Both the position numbers and the translations under genes were made by a program. Positions 21,486 through 33,599 of a stretch of 64,000 nucleotides of DNA are shown piece after piece; position 1 is the first letter of the stretch; every line of letters starts with the position of its first letter. A model generated the notes under the pieces. It searched no databases, was not told where the DNA came from, and was given only the letters and a program-made list of their open reading frames with translations. Location: assembly GCF_031143425.1 (NCBI RefSeq), contig NC_090451.1:661134575-661198574 (forward strand), read 5' to 3'. Source of the DNA: Pleurodeles waltl. Taxonomy: Eukaryota > Chordata > Amphibia > Caudata > Salamandridae.

Positions 21486-24400
21486 TCACTCCCACCCACC
21501 GCACCCCTCCCACCTCCCCTCCCACTCCCTACTCCCCTCCCACCTCCCCTCCCTGAACACTCCCACCCTCCCCCTCCCTCTAACACTCCCACCCTCCCCT
21601 AACACTCCCTCCCTCTAACACTCCCCCTCCCTCTAACCCTCCCCTCCCTCTAACACTCCCACCCTCCCCTCCCTCCCACCCTCCCTCTAACACTCCCACC
21701 CTCCCCTCCCATCCCTCCCTCTAACACTCCCACCCTCCCCTCCCTCTAACACTCCCACCCCTCCCTCTAACACTCCCACCCTCCCCCTCCCCCTAACACT
21801 CCCACCCCTCCCTCTAACACTCCCACCCTCCCTCTCCCTCCCACTCCCACACTCCCACCCTCCCCCTAACACTCCCACCCTCCCCCTCCCTCTAACACTC
21901 CCACCCTCCCCCTCCCTCTAACACCCTCCCCACCCTCCCTCTAACACTCCCACCCTCCCCCTCCCTCTAACACTCCCCTCCCCCTAACACTCCCACCCTC
22001 CCCTCCCTCTAACCCTCCCTCCCTCCCTCCAACACTCCCACCCTCCCCCTCCCTCTAACACTCCCACCCTCCCCCTCCCTCTAACACTCCCACCCTCCCC
22101 TCCCTCTAACACTCCCACCCTCCCCTCCCTCTAACACTCCCACCCTCCCCTCCCTCTAACACTCCCACCCTCCCCCCTCCCACCCTCCCACCCCCTCCCT
22201 CTAACACTCCCACCCACTCCCCTCCCCTTAACACTCCCACCCTCCCCTCCCTCTAACACTCCCACCCTCCCTCTAACACTCCCACCCTCCCCCTCCCTCT
22301 AACACTCCCACCCTCCCCCTCCCTCTAACACTCCCACCCTCCCCTCCCTCTAAAACTCCCACCCCCTCCCCTCCCCTCTAACACTCCCACCCCCTCCCCT
22401 TAACACTCCCACCCTCCCCTCCCTCTAACACTCCCACCCTCCCCCTCCCACCCTCCCCCTCCCCCTAACACTCCCACCCCTCCCCTCCCTCCCCTCTAAC
22501 ACTCCCACCCTCCCCCTCCCACCCTCTCCCACCCTCCCTCTAACACTCCCACCCCCTCCCCTCCTCTAACACTCCCACCCCCTCCCCTCCCCCTCCCTCT
22601 AACACTCCCACCCTCCCCCTCCCTCTAACACTCCCACCATCCCCTCCCCTCCCTCTAACACTCCCACCCCTCCCACCCTCCCCCTCCCCCTAACACTCCC
22701 ACCCCCTCCCCTCCTCTAACACTCCCACCCCCTCCCCTCCCCCTAACACTCCCACCCCCTCCCCTTAACACTCCCACCCTCCCCTCCCTCTAACACTCCC
22801 ACCCTCCCCTCCCCCTAACACTCCCACCCCCTCCCCTCCCCTTAACACTCCCCCCCTCCCCTCCCTCTAACACTCCCCCCATCCCCTCCCTCTAACACTC
22901 CCACCACCTCCCCTCCCCTCCACACTCCCACCCTCCCCCTCCCTCTAACACTCCCACCCTCCCCTCCCTCTAACACTCCCACCCCCTCCCCTCCCTCTAA
23001 CACTCCCACCCCCTCCCCTCCCCTCTCCCACCCTCCCCTCCCTCTAACACTCCCACCCCCTCCCCTCCCCTCTCCCACCCTCCCCTCCCTCTAACACTCC
23101 CACCCCCTCCCCTCCACACTCCCACCCTCCCCTCCCTCTAACACTCCCACCCTCCCCCTCCCTCCAACACTCCCACCCCCTCCCCTCTCCCACCCTCCCC
23201 TCCCTCTAACACTCCCACCCCCTCCCCTCCCCCTAACACTCCCACCATCCCCTCCCTCTAACACTCCCACCCTCCCCCTCCCTCTAACACTCCCACCCCC
23301 TCCCCTCCCCTCCACACTCCCCCCCTCCCCTCCCCTCCACACTCCCACCCTCCCCTCCCCTCTAACACTCCCACCCCCTCCCCTCCAACACTCCCACCCC
23401 CTCCCCTCCCCTCCACACTCCCACCCCCTCCCCTCCCACCCTCCCCCTCCCTCTAACACTCCCACCCTCCCCCTCCCTCTAACACTCCCACCCTCCCCCT
23501 CCCACCCTCCCCTTAACACTCCCACCCTCCCCTCCCTCTAACACTCCCACCCTCCCCTCCCCCTAACACTCCCACCCCCTCCCCTTAACACTCCCACCCT
23601 CCCCTCCCTCTAACACTCCCACCCCCTCCCCTTAACACTCCCACCCTCCCCCTCCCTCTAACACTCCCACCCTCCCCCTCCCTCTAACACTCCCACCCTC
23701 CCCTCCCTCTAACACTCCCACCCCCTCCCTCTAACACTCCCACCCTCCTCTCCCTCTAACACTCCCACCCCCTCCCCTCCACACTCCCACTCCCACCATC
23801 CCCTCCCTCTAACACTCCCACCCTCCCCTCCCTCTAACACTCCCACCATCCCCCTCCCCCTCCCCCTAACACTCCCACCATCCCCCTCCCCCTAACACTC
23901 CCACCCTCCCCCTCCCTCCCCTCCCCCCCCCCTTAACACTCCCACCCTCCCCTCCCTCTAACACTCCCACCCCCTCCCCTTAACACTCCCACCCTCCCCT
24001 CCCTCTAACACTCCCACCCTCCCCCTCCCACCCTCCCCCTCCCCCTAACACTCCCACCCCTCCCCTCCACACTCCCACCCTCCCCTCCCACCCTCCCCTC
24101 CCCTCTAACACTCCCACCCTCCCCTCCCCCTAACACTCCCACCCTCCCCTCCCCCTAACACTCCCACCCCCTCCCCTAACACTCCCACCCTCCCCTCCCC
24201 CTAACACTCCCACCATCCCCTCCCTCTAACACTCCCACCCTCCCTCTAACACTCCCATCCCCTCCCTCTAACACTCCCACCCCCTCCCCTCCCCTCTAAC
24301 ACTCCCACCCTCCCCTCCCCCTAACACTCCCACCCCCTCCCCTCCCCCTAACACTCCCCACCATCCCCTCCCTCTAACACTCCCACCCTCCCTCTAACAC

Positions 24401-27400
24401 TCCCATCCCCTCCCCTCTAACACTCCCACCCCCTCCCCTCCCTCTAACACTCCCACCCCCTCCCCTTAACACTCCCACCCTCCCCTCCCTCCAACACTCC
24501 CCCCCCTCCCCTCCCTCTAACACTCCCACCCCTCCCACCCTCCCCCTCCCCCTAACACTCCCACTCCCACCCTCCCCCTCCCTCTAACACTCCCACCCTC
24601 CCCTCCCTCTAACACTCCCACCCTCCCCCTCCCTCTAACACTCCCACCCTCCCCTCCCTCTAACACTCCCACCCTCCCCCTCCCTCTAACACTCCCACCC
24701 TCCCCTCCCTCTAACACTCCCACCCCCTCCCCTCCCCTCCACACTCCCCCCTCCCCTCCACACTCCCACCCTCCCCTCCCTCTAACACTCCCACCCTCCC
24801 CTCCCTCCAACACTCCCCCCCTCCCCTCCCCTCTAACACTCCCACCCTCCTCTCCCTCTAACACTCCCACCATCCCCTCCCTCTAACACTCCCACCCTCC
24901 CCCTCCCTCCCACCCTCCCACCCCCTCCCCCTAACACTCCCACCCTCTCCCCTCCCCTCTAACACTCCCACCCTCCCACCCCCTCCCCCTAACACTCCCA
25001 CCCTCTCCCCTCCCCTCTAACACTCCCACCCCCTTCCCACCCTCCCCTCCCCCTAACACTCCCACCCCCTCCCCTCCACACTCCCACCCTCCCCTCCCAC
25101 CCTCCCCTCTAACACTCCCTCCCCTCCACACTCCCACCCTCCCCTCCCACCCTCCCCTCTAACACTCCCTCCCTCTAACACTCCCACCCCCTCCCCTCCC
25201 CTCCCCCACCCCCTCCCCTCCCCTCTCCCACCCTCCCCTCCCTCTAACACTCCCACCCTCCTCTCCCTCTAACACTCCCACCATCCCCTCCCTCTAACAC
25301 TCCCACCCTCCCCCTCCCTCCCCTCCCCCACCCTCCCCTCCCACCCCCTCCCCTTAACACTCCCACCCCCTCCCCCTCCCTCTAACACTCCCACCCCCTC
25401 CCTTTAACACTCCCACCCTCCCCTCCCTCTAACACTCCCACCCCCCCCCTCCCTCTAACACTCCCACCCCCCCCCTCCCTCTAACACTCCCACCCCCTCC
25501 CTTTAACACTCCCACCCTCCCCTCCCTCTAACACTCCCACCCCCTCCCCTCCACACTCCCACCCCCTCCCCCTCCCTTTAACACTCCCACCCTCCCCTCC
25601 CTCTAACACTCCCACCCCCTCCCCTTAACACTCCCACCCTCCCCCTCCCTCTAACACTCCCACCCCCTCCCTTTAACACTCCCACCCTCCCCTCCCTCTA
25701 ACACTCCCACCCCCTCCCCTTAACACTCCCACCCCCTCCCTTTAACACTCCCACCCTCCCCTCCCTCTAACACTCCCACCCCCTCCCCTTAACACTCCCA
25801 CCCTCCCCTCCCTCTAACACTCCCACCCCCTCCCCTCCACACTCCCACCCACCCCCTCCCCTCCCTCTAACACTCCCACCCACCCCCTCCCCCTAACACT
25901 CCCACCCTCCCCTCCCTCTAACACTCCCACCCCCTCCCCTCACACTCCCACCCACCCCCTCCCCTCCCTCTAACACTCCCACCCCCTCCCCTTAACACTC
26001 CCACCCACCCCCTCCCCTCCCTCTAACACTCCCACCATCCCCTCCCTCTAACACTCCCACCCTCCCCTCCCTCTAACACTCCCACCCTCCCCTCCCTCTA
26101 ACACTCCCACCCCCTCCCCTCCACACTCCCACCCCCTCCCCTCCACACTCCCACCCTCCCCTTAACACTCCCACCCTCCCCCTCCCTCTAACACTCCCAC
26201 CCCCTCCCCTCCACACTCCCACCCCCTCCCCTCACACTCCCACCCACCCCCTCCCCTCCCTCTAACACTCCCACCCTCCCCTCCCTCTAACACTCCCACC
26301 CTCCCCTCCCTCTAACACTCCCACCCCCTCCCCTTAACACTCCCACCCTCCCCTCCCTCTAACACTCCCACCCTCCCCTCCCTCTAACACTCCCACCCCC
26401 TCCCCTTAACACTCCCACCCTCCCCTCCCTCCCCCTAACACTCCCACTCCCACCCTCCCCCCTCCCTCTAACACTCCCACCCTCCCCCTCCCTCTAACAC
26501 TCCCACCCCCTCCCCTCCCCTCCACACTCCCACCCTCCCCTCCCTCTAACACTCCCACCCTCCCCCTCCCTCTAACACTCCCACCCTCCCCCTCCCTCTA
26601 ACCCTCCCTCCCTCCCTCCAACACTCCCACCCTCCCCCTCCCTCCAACACTCCCACCCTCCCCCTCCCTCTAACACTCCCACCCTCCCCCTCCCTCTAAC
26701 ACTCCCACCCCCTCCCCTCCCCTCCACACTCCCCCCCTCCCCTCCACACTCCCACCCTCCCCTCCCTCTAACACTCCCACCCTCCCCCCTCCCTCCCACC
26801 CTCCCACCCCCTCTAACACTCCCACCCCCTCCCCTCCCTCTAACACTCCCACCCTCCCCTCCCCCTAACACTCCCACCCCCTCCCCTCCACACTCCCACC
26901 CTCCCCTCCCACCCTCCCCTCTAACACTCCCTCCCCTCCACACTCCCACCCTCCCCTCCCACCCTCCCCTCTAACACTCCCTCCCTCTAACACTCCCACC
27001 CCCTCCCCTCCCCTCTCCCACCATCCCCTCCCTCTAACACTCCCACCCTCCCCCTCCCTCCCCTCCCCCACCCTCCCCTCCCACCCCCTCCCCTTAACAC
27101 TCCCACCCCCTCCCCTCCCCCCCCTCCCTCTAACCCTCCCTCCCTCCCTCCAACACTCCCACCCCCTCCCCTTAACACTCCCACCCTCCCCTCCCTCCAA
27201 CACTCCCACCCCTCCCACCCTCCCCCTAACACTCCCACTCCCACCCTCCCCCTCCCTCTAACACTCCCACCCTCCCCCTCCCTCTAACACTCCCACCCCC
27301 TCCCCTCCCCTCCACACTCCCACCCTCCCCTCCCTCTAACACTCCCACCATCCCCTCCCTCTAACACTCCCACCCTCCCCTCCCTCTAACACTCCCACCC

Positions 27401-30400
27401 CCTCCACACTCCCACCCCCTCCCCTCACACTCCCACCCACCCCCTCCCCTCCCTCTAACACTCCCACCATCCCCTCCCTCTAACACTCCCACCCTCCCCT
27501 CCCTCTAACACTCCCACCCTCCCCCTCCCTCTAACACTCCCACCCCCTCCCCCTCCCTCTAACACTCCCACCCCCCTCCCCCTCCCCTCCCTCTAACACT
27601 CCCACCCTCCCCCTCCCTCTAACACTCCCACCCCCTCCCCTCCCTCTAACACTCCCACCCCCTCCCCCTCCCCTCCCCTCTCCCACCCTCCCCTCCCTCT
27701 AACACTCCCACCCTCCCCTCCCCTCTCCCACCCCCTCCCCTCCCCTCTCCCACCCTCCCCTCCCCTCTCCCACCCCCCTCCCCTCCCTCTAACACTCCCA
27801 CCCCCTCCCCCTCCCCTCCCCTCTCCCACCCTCCCCTCCCTCTAACACTCCCACCCTCCCCCTCCCTCTAAAACTCCCACCCCCTCCCCTCCCCTCCCCC
27901 TAACACTCCCACCCTCCCCCTCCCTCTAAAACTCCCACCCCCTCCCCTCCCCTCTAACACTCCCACCCTCCCCTCCCCCTCCCACCCTCCCCCTCCCTCT
28001 AAAACTCCCACCCTCCCCTCCCCTCCACACTCCCACCCTCCCCTCCCCCTAACACTCCCACCCTCCCCCTCCCTCTAAAACTCCCACCCCCTCCCCTCCC
28101 TCTAACCCTCCCTCTCACACTCCCACCCCCTCCCCTCCCTCTAACACTCCCACCCTTCCCCTCCCCCTAACACTCCCACCCTCCCCCTCCCTCTACACTC
28201 CCACCCTCCCCTCCCCCTAACACTCCCACCCTCCCCCCTCCCTCTAAAACTCCCACCCCCCTCCCCTCCCTCTAACCCTCCCTCTCACACTCCCACCCCC
28301 TCCCCTCCCTCTAACACTCCCACCCTTCCCCTCCCCCTAACACTCCCACCCTCCCCCTCCCTCTAACACTCACCCCCCCCTCCCCTCCCTCCCCTCCCAC
28401 CCCCTCCCCTCCCCTCTAACACTCCCACCCTCCCCTCCCTCTAACCCTCCCTCCCTCCCTCTAACACTCCCACCCTCCCCTCCCCTCCACACTCCCACCC
28501 TCCCCTCCCCCTAACACTCCCACCCTCCCCCTCCCCTCCCCTCTAACACTCCCACCCTCCCCTCCCCCTAACACTCCCACCCTCCCCCTCCCTCTAAAAC
28601 TCCCACCCTCCCCTCCCCTCCACACTCCCACCCTCCCCTCCCCCTAACACTCCCCCCCTTCCCCTCCCCCTAACACTCCCACCCTCCCCCTCCCTCTAAC
28701 ACTCCCACCCTCCCCTCCCTCTAACACTCCCACCCCCTCCCCTCCCTCCCCCTCCCCTCCCCTCTAACACTCCCACCCTCCCCTCCCTCTAACCCTCCCC
28801 TCCCTCTAACCCTCCCTCCCCTCCCTCCAACACTCCCCCCCCCCCCCAACACTCCCCCCCTAACACTCCCACCCTCTCCCCTCCCTCTAACACTCCCACC
28901 CCCTCCCCCTCCCCTCCCTCTAACACTCCCACCCTCCCCTCCCTCTAACACCCCACCCCCCCCCCTCTAACACTCCCACCCCCCCCTCCCCTCTAACACT
29001 CCCACCCCCCTCCCCTCCCCTCTAACACACCCCACCCACCCCACCCCTCCCTCCCACCACCCCACCCACCCCTCCCCACTAACACTCCCACCCCCTCCCC
29101 TCCCCTCCCTCAACCACTCCCACCCTCCCCCCTACACCCCACCCCCCACCCCCCCCCCTAACCCACCCCACCCCCCTCCCCTCCCCTCTAACACTCCCAC
29201 CCCCCCTCCCTCCCACCCTCCCCCTCCCCCTCACACTCCCACCCCCCCTCCCCTCCCTCTAACACTCCCCCCCCTCCCCTCCACACTCCCCACCCCTCCC
29301 CCTCCCCTAACACACCCACCCCCCTCCCCTCCCCCTAACACTCCCACCCTCCCCCCTCTAACCCTCCCTCCCTCCCTCCAACACTCCCACCCTCCCCCTC
29401 CCTCCCCTCCCTCTAACACTCCCACCCCCTCCCCTCCCTCTAACACTCCCACCCCCTCCCCCTAACACTCCCACCCTCTCCCCTCCCCTCCCCTCCCCTC
29501 CCTCTAACACTCCCACCCTCCCCCTCCCTCTAACACTCCCACCCCCTCCCCTCCCTCTAACACTCCCACCCTCCCCCTAACACTCCCACCCCCCTCCCCT
29601 CCCTCTAACACTCCCACCCTCCCCTCCCTCTAACCCTCCCTCCCTCCCTCCAACACTCCCACCCTCCCCCTCCCTCCAACACTCCCACCCTCCCCCTCCC
29701 TCTAACACTCCCACCCTCCCCCTCCCTCCAACACTCCCACCCCCTCCCCTCCCTCTAACACTCCCACCCCCTCCCCTCCACACTCCCACCCTCCCCCTCC
29801 CTCTAACACTCCCACCCCCTCCCCTCCACACTCCCACCCTCCCCCTCCCTCTAACACTCCCACCCCCTCCCCTCCCTCTAACACTCCCACCCCCTCCCCT
29901 CCCCTCTCCCACCCTCCCCTCCCTCTAACACTCCCACCCCCTCCCCTCCACACTCCCACCCTCCCCTCCCTCTAACACTCCCACCCCCTCCCCTCCACAC
30001 TCCCACCCTCCCCCTCCCTCTAACACTCCCACCCCCTCCCCTCCCTCTAACACTCCCACCCCCTCCCCTCCCCTCTCCCACCCTCCCCTCCCTCTAACAC
30101 TCCCACCCTCTCCCCTCCCCTCTAACACTCCCACCCCCTCCCCTCCCTCTAACACTCCCACCCTCCCCCTAACACTCCCACCCTCCCACCCCCTCCCCCT
30201 AACACTCCCACCCTCCCCCTCCCTCTAACACTCCCACCCCCTCCCCTCCCTCTAACACTCCCCTCCCCCTAACACTCCCACCCTCCCCTCCCTCTAACCC
30301 TCCCTCCAACACTCCCACCCCTCCCACCCTCCCCCTCCCCCTAACACTCCCACTCCCACCCACCCCCTCCCCTCCACACTCCCACCCCCTCCCCTCACAC

Positions 30401-30664
30401 TCCCACTCCCACCCACCCCCTCCCCTCCACACTCCCACCCCCTCCCCTCACACTCCCACCCACCCCCTCCCCTCCCTCTAACACTCCCACCCTCCCCCTC
30501 CCACCCTCCCCTCTAACACTCCCACCCTCCCCTCCCTCTAACACTCCCACCCTCCCCCTCCCCCTAACACTCCCACCCTCCCCTCCCACCCCCTCCCCTC
30601 TAACACTCCCACCCTCCCCTCCCTCTAACACTCCCACCCTCCCCCTCACCCTAACACTCCCACC
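21486..30664. repeat. 9.2-kb polypyrimidine minisatellite, ~25-26-bp unit
   Basis: Tandem array of TCTAACACTCCCACC plus CTCCCCTCCC or CTCCCCCTCCC, giving units of about 25-26 bp. Variants include TTAACACTCCCACC, CCACACTCCCACC and CACACTCCCACCCACC. At this period the length implies roughly 350 units. The plus strand has almost no G after the first 100 bp, so the minus strand is a polypurine tract packed with GGG runs. The left edge (21486-21560) is degenerate and the right edge (30655-30664) joins a DIRS RT gene abruptly. Every ORF inside is a Gly/Glu/Arg repeat artefact. Confidence 0.95.
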
Positions 30665-31379
30665 CTGCTGAAGTAAGACCAAACGGAAGGACTGCAAACT
30701 GATAGTGCTGCGATCCCACCACAAACCAGAGATACTTCCTGTGCGACTTAAGTATCGGGATATGAAAGTAAGCATCCTGCAAGTCGACAGACACCATCCA
30801 ATCTCCTTTGTTCAGCGCCAAAAGCACCTGAGCTAGGGTCAGCATCTTGAACTTTTCCTGTTTGAGGAACGAATTCAAAATCCTCAGGTCCAGGATTGGC
30901 CTCAACCGACCATCCTTCTTGGGGATCAGGAAGTATCTTGAATAACAACCCTGACCCCTCTCCTGCTCTGGAACCAACTCCATTGCACCCTTTGAAAGGA
31001 GGACTAGAACCTCCTGTTCTAGTAATAGGAGATGCTCTTCTGAACAGTAGGATGGGCGGGGCGGGATGGGGGGTGGAAACTCCCAAAAGGGAAGGGCATA
31101 GCCTTTCCCCAGAATACTGGTGACCCAGGAGTCAGATGTTATTGCATCCCACTTGTGGAAAAAGTTCATTAACCTCCCCCCTACAGGAGTGGTATGTAAA
31201 GGAATTGGTGAATGACTAAGGCTGCTTCCCATGCTGCACCCCTCCAGAGGAAGAGGCAGAGTGCTGCTGGGCGGCTCCTCTGGTTCGGACCCTACCCCTC
31301 CCCCTCCCCGATTTATAGGGAAGATCAGTGGCGGGCTGCTGCTGAAATCTGTCCCGAAAGGAGGATGAGCCACAACCAA
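30665..31379 (-). pseudogene. DIRS-C reverse transcriptase N-terminal part
   Basis: Begins with TTPVGGRLMNFFHKWD and continues through FLIPKKDGRLRPILDLR, VDLQDAYFHIPI and HYQFAVLPFGLTSA. It stops at the satellite junction (30664/30665), before the YxDD catalytic box, so no active RT is possible. The frame itself is open over this stretch. N-terminal residues overlap the gag end in another frame, as in copies A and B. Confidence 0.85.
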
Positions 31380-33293
31380 ACCCCCTAAATCTTCTGAACA
31401 GTCTAGAAGAAGCAGAAGAGAAGGCTTGCAAGCCTAATGATTTTGCTGTGGCCCTACTCTCCTTAAATCTTTCAAGGGGTGAGTCCGCCTTGGATCCAAA
31501 AAGTTTATCCCCATCAAAGGGAAGATCCAGCAGGGCTAACTGGACATCAGATGAAAATCCAGAAGAACGAAGCCAGGCCTGTCTCCTTGTAGCAACGGTA
31601 GTGCCCATAGCTCTGGCCACAGAATCAGTAGTGTCCAGCCAGACTGAATTACTTGGCTTGCCACAGCCTGAGCATCCGAAACCAGGCTCAACACCTCCTG
31701 AGACACCTCCGAATGGGGCGACTTTATCTCTTCCTTAAGGGCATAACTGTACCTGCCCAAAATGCATGTGGCATTAGTAGACTTGAGAGCCATACTGCAA
31801 GATAAAAACGCTTTCTTGGAAGACTGGTCCATCTTTTTTGAGTCCCTGTCAGAAGGCACCCCCGGGAAAGAGCCAGGGGCAGTGTGAGATGAACATGAAG
31901 CCTGTACAACCAGGATCTCTGGAGTCGGGTGCCTAGACAAAAAGCCTGGATCCGCAGGAGCCACACGATATCTGCGTGCCAATTATCTATTAATGGCCGA
32001 AGATGACACCGGCTTTTTCAAGATCTCTAAAATTGGGTCCAACAAAGCCTCATTAAATGGCAGAAGTGGCTCTGCAACTGTCGAAGCAGGATGTAACACC
32101 TCCGTTAATATATTGGGCTTAGATTCAGACACCGGCAAGGGACGGTCCAAAAAGTCAGCTGCTTTTCTTATTACAGATTGGAATGAAGGAGCCTCCTCTG
32201 TATATTCTCCAGGAGATGTTAAGTCCCACTCTGGAGAGGTGTCTAAACCACTTGCCGTATCCAAACCCTGTAGATCTCCCAGAGGTTCTTCAATCTCCCC
32301 TTCCTCCAGGGCCAGCTTCTGATACTCTTGCTCCTCAAGGAGGCGAAGAGCAAGCCTCCTTGAATGCAGTCTGGCTTCAATCCTCAGCGTCGACAGGGCG
32401 TCAGCCGACGTCGATGCCTGGCGCCGATCCTCCGATCCATCTGACGCCGGATCTATTGGCGCCGTGGACTTCTTTGGCGCCGACCGAGGCAAAGGATGAA
32501 CAGGAGAACTCTCCGGTGCCGGAACAGCAGATCTACTCGGCGTCGCAGGCTGTGAAGTCGACGCCAAAGGTACTGGCGCTGAACCAACACCTCCCAAAGG
32601 AAGGAAGGGCATGAAAGGTGCCGGACGTAAAGGAGCCGGAGCACCCATATTAAAGGCCAACGGCCCGAAGGACCAGCCGGTCCACCACCTGAAGCCATTT
32701 GTTGGAAAATGGCAAACTGCATTTAGAAATGCGGAACTATCAGCACCTGGAGCCGGGAAAGCTGGATACTGTGGAGCCTGAGCTCAAGGTGACAACGGCG
32801 CCAGCCCCAGCGTCTGAGAAGCCAGTGAGAACTCCTGACGTTGAGGAACCTCAAAAACAGATGGTGGAGTCAAAGGCGAAGTCGGCGAAGCCAGTGAAGT
32901 CAGTGAAGCAGGAGGCGTCTGCAGCTGAGGTGTGATGGTGGGACTAACCTCCCATGTCTTTCGGAGCCGAACCGAAGGCGACCATGAGCGTGACCGCTCC
33001 CTACTCGACCGGCGCCGAGATTCAAGACGGCGCCGGGAGTCACGGTGACGCCGGTGGGACCTAGGCGATGATGATTTCCGCCGATGCCACTTCTCCTTCT
33101 TTTTGGATATCGCCAAAAAGAGTTTCGCCTCGCGCTCCTTCAACGCCTTCAGGTTCATACGTTGACAGGAGTCACATTTCTCCACGTCGTTGTCTGAACT
33201 GAGACACCACAAGCAGTCTACATGTGGGTCCGTCACCAACATCTTGCCTCCGCACTCCCTGCAGGGCTTAAATCCCGACTTTCGCTGAGACAT
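31216..33293 (-). pseudogene. DIRS-C gag-like protein, fragmented
   Basis: Starts at 33293 with MSQRKSGFKPCRECGGK, with paired cysteines (CREC, CLWC, CDSC) in the first 45 residues and an Arg/Ser-rich stretch after them. Continues at 32660-31983 (Pro/Ala-rich then acidic), 31982-31536, and 31620-31216 (MARAMGTTVATRRQAWLR, KLFGSK, C-terminal Arg/Gly). Frame changes between the pieces show decay. The C-terminal block resembles the conserved end of vertebrate DIRS gag. Confidence 0.72.
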
Positions 33294-33570
33294 CTTTGCT
33301 CTCGAAGAAAGAAACAGTGACTGTAACTACGTAGAGTAGAAGCAGTAGCTCCCTCGAAGAATAACCATTGGTTGAAGGCACGGAAAAAAGGGACCTGACG
33401 TTGGCACATCGGTGAGACCTCTTATTGCCTGTATGACGTCAGACAGCGTTGCATGGGCAATTGTGACGTCCTCTTAGACGTCCAGAAGCTAGGGAGAAAA
33501 TTTCAGTTGGAAGCTGGCGCAGGGGTAAAAATTCAATGAGTGAGGAATCCACAGGTAGTTGTATCCATCA
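33294..33570 (-). repeat. DIRS-C 5' terminal region (one inverted-repeat arm)
   Basis: Lies immediately upstream of the gag start in coding orientation, in the position held by the right terminal repeat in copies A and B. Rich in TGACGTC-like motifs (33395-33480). The partner arm is missing, so the boundary at about 33570 is approximate. Confidence 0.5.
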
Positions 33571-33599
33571 GAAAATCATTTCACACCATTTGCAGGGCT

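Larger units (their letters stand above)
30665..33570 (-). mobile_element. DIRS-type element C, truncated by the satellite
   Basis: Minus-strand order is gag then RT, followed by the satellite instead of the rest of RT, RNase H and recombinase. It differs clearly from copies A and B in protein sequence, so it is another DIRS lineage. The right end carries an ITR-like segment (33294-33570) ending near AATCCACAGGTAGTTGTATCCATCAG. No left repeat is present. Confidence 0.8.

Noticed and set aside
21486..30664. Telomere-like or interstitial telomeric array (CCCTAA-like)
   Set aside because: The unit is CTCTAACACTCCCACC with C-rich spacers and not CCCTAA repeats; only a chance resemblance through CTAA.
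21486..30664. CRISPR-like array
   Set aside because: No distinct repeats with unique spacers; continuous minisatellite in a eukaryotic genome.
21687..30775. Many minus-strand ORFs encoding Gly/Glu/Arg-rich repeat proteins
   Set aside because: They are open only because the minisatellite lacks stop trinucleotides in these frames; similar peptides occur in all frames and no start context or domain exists.
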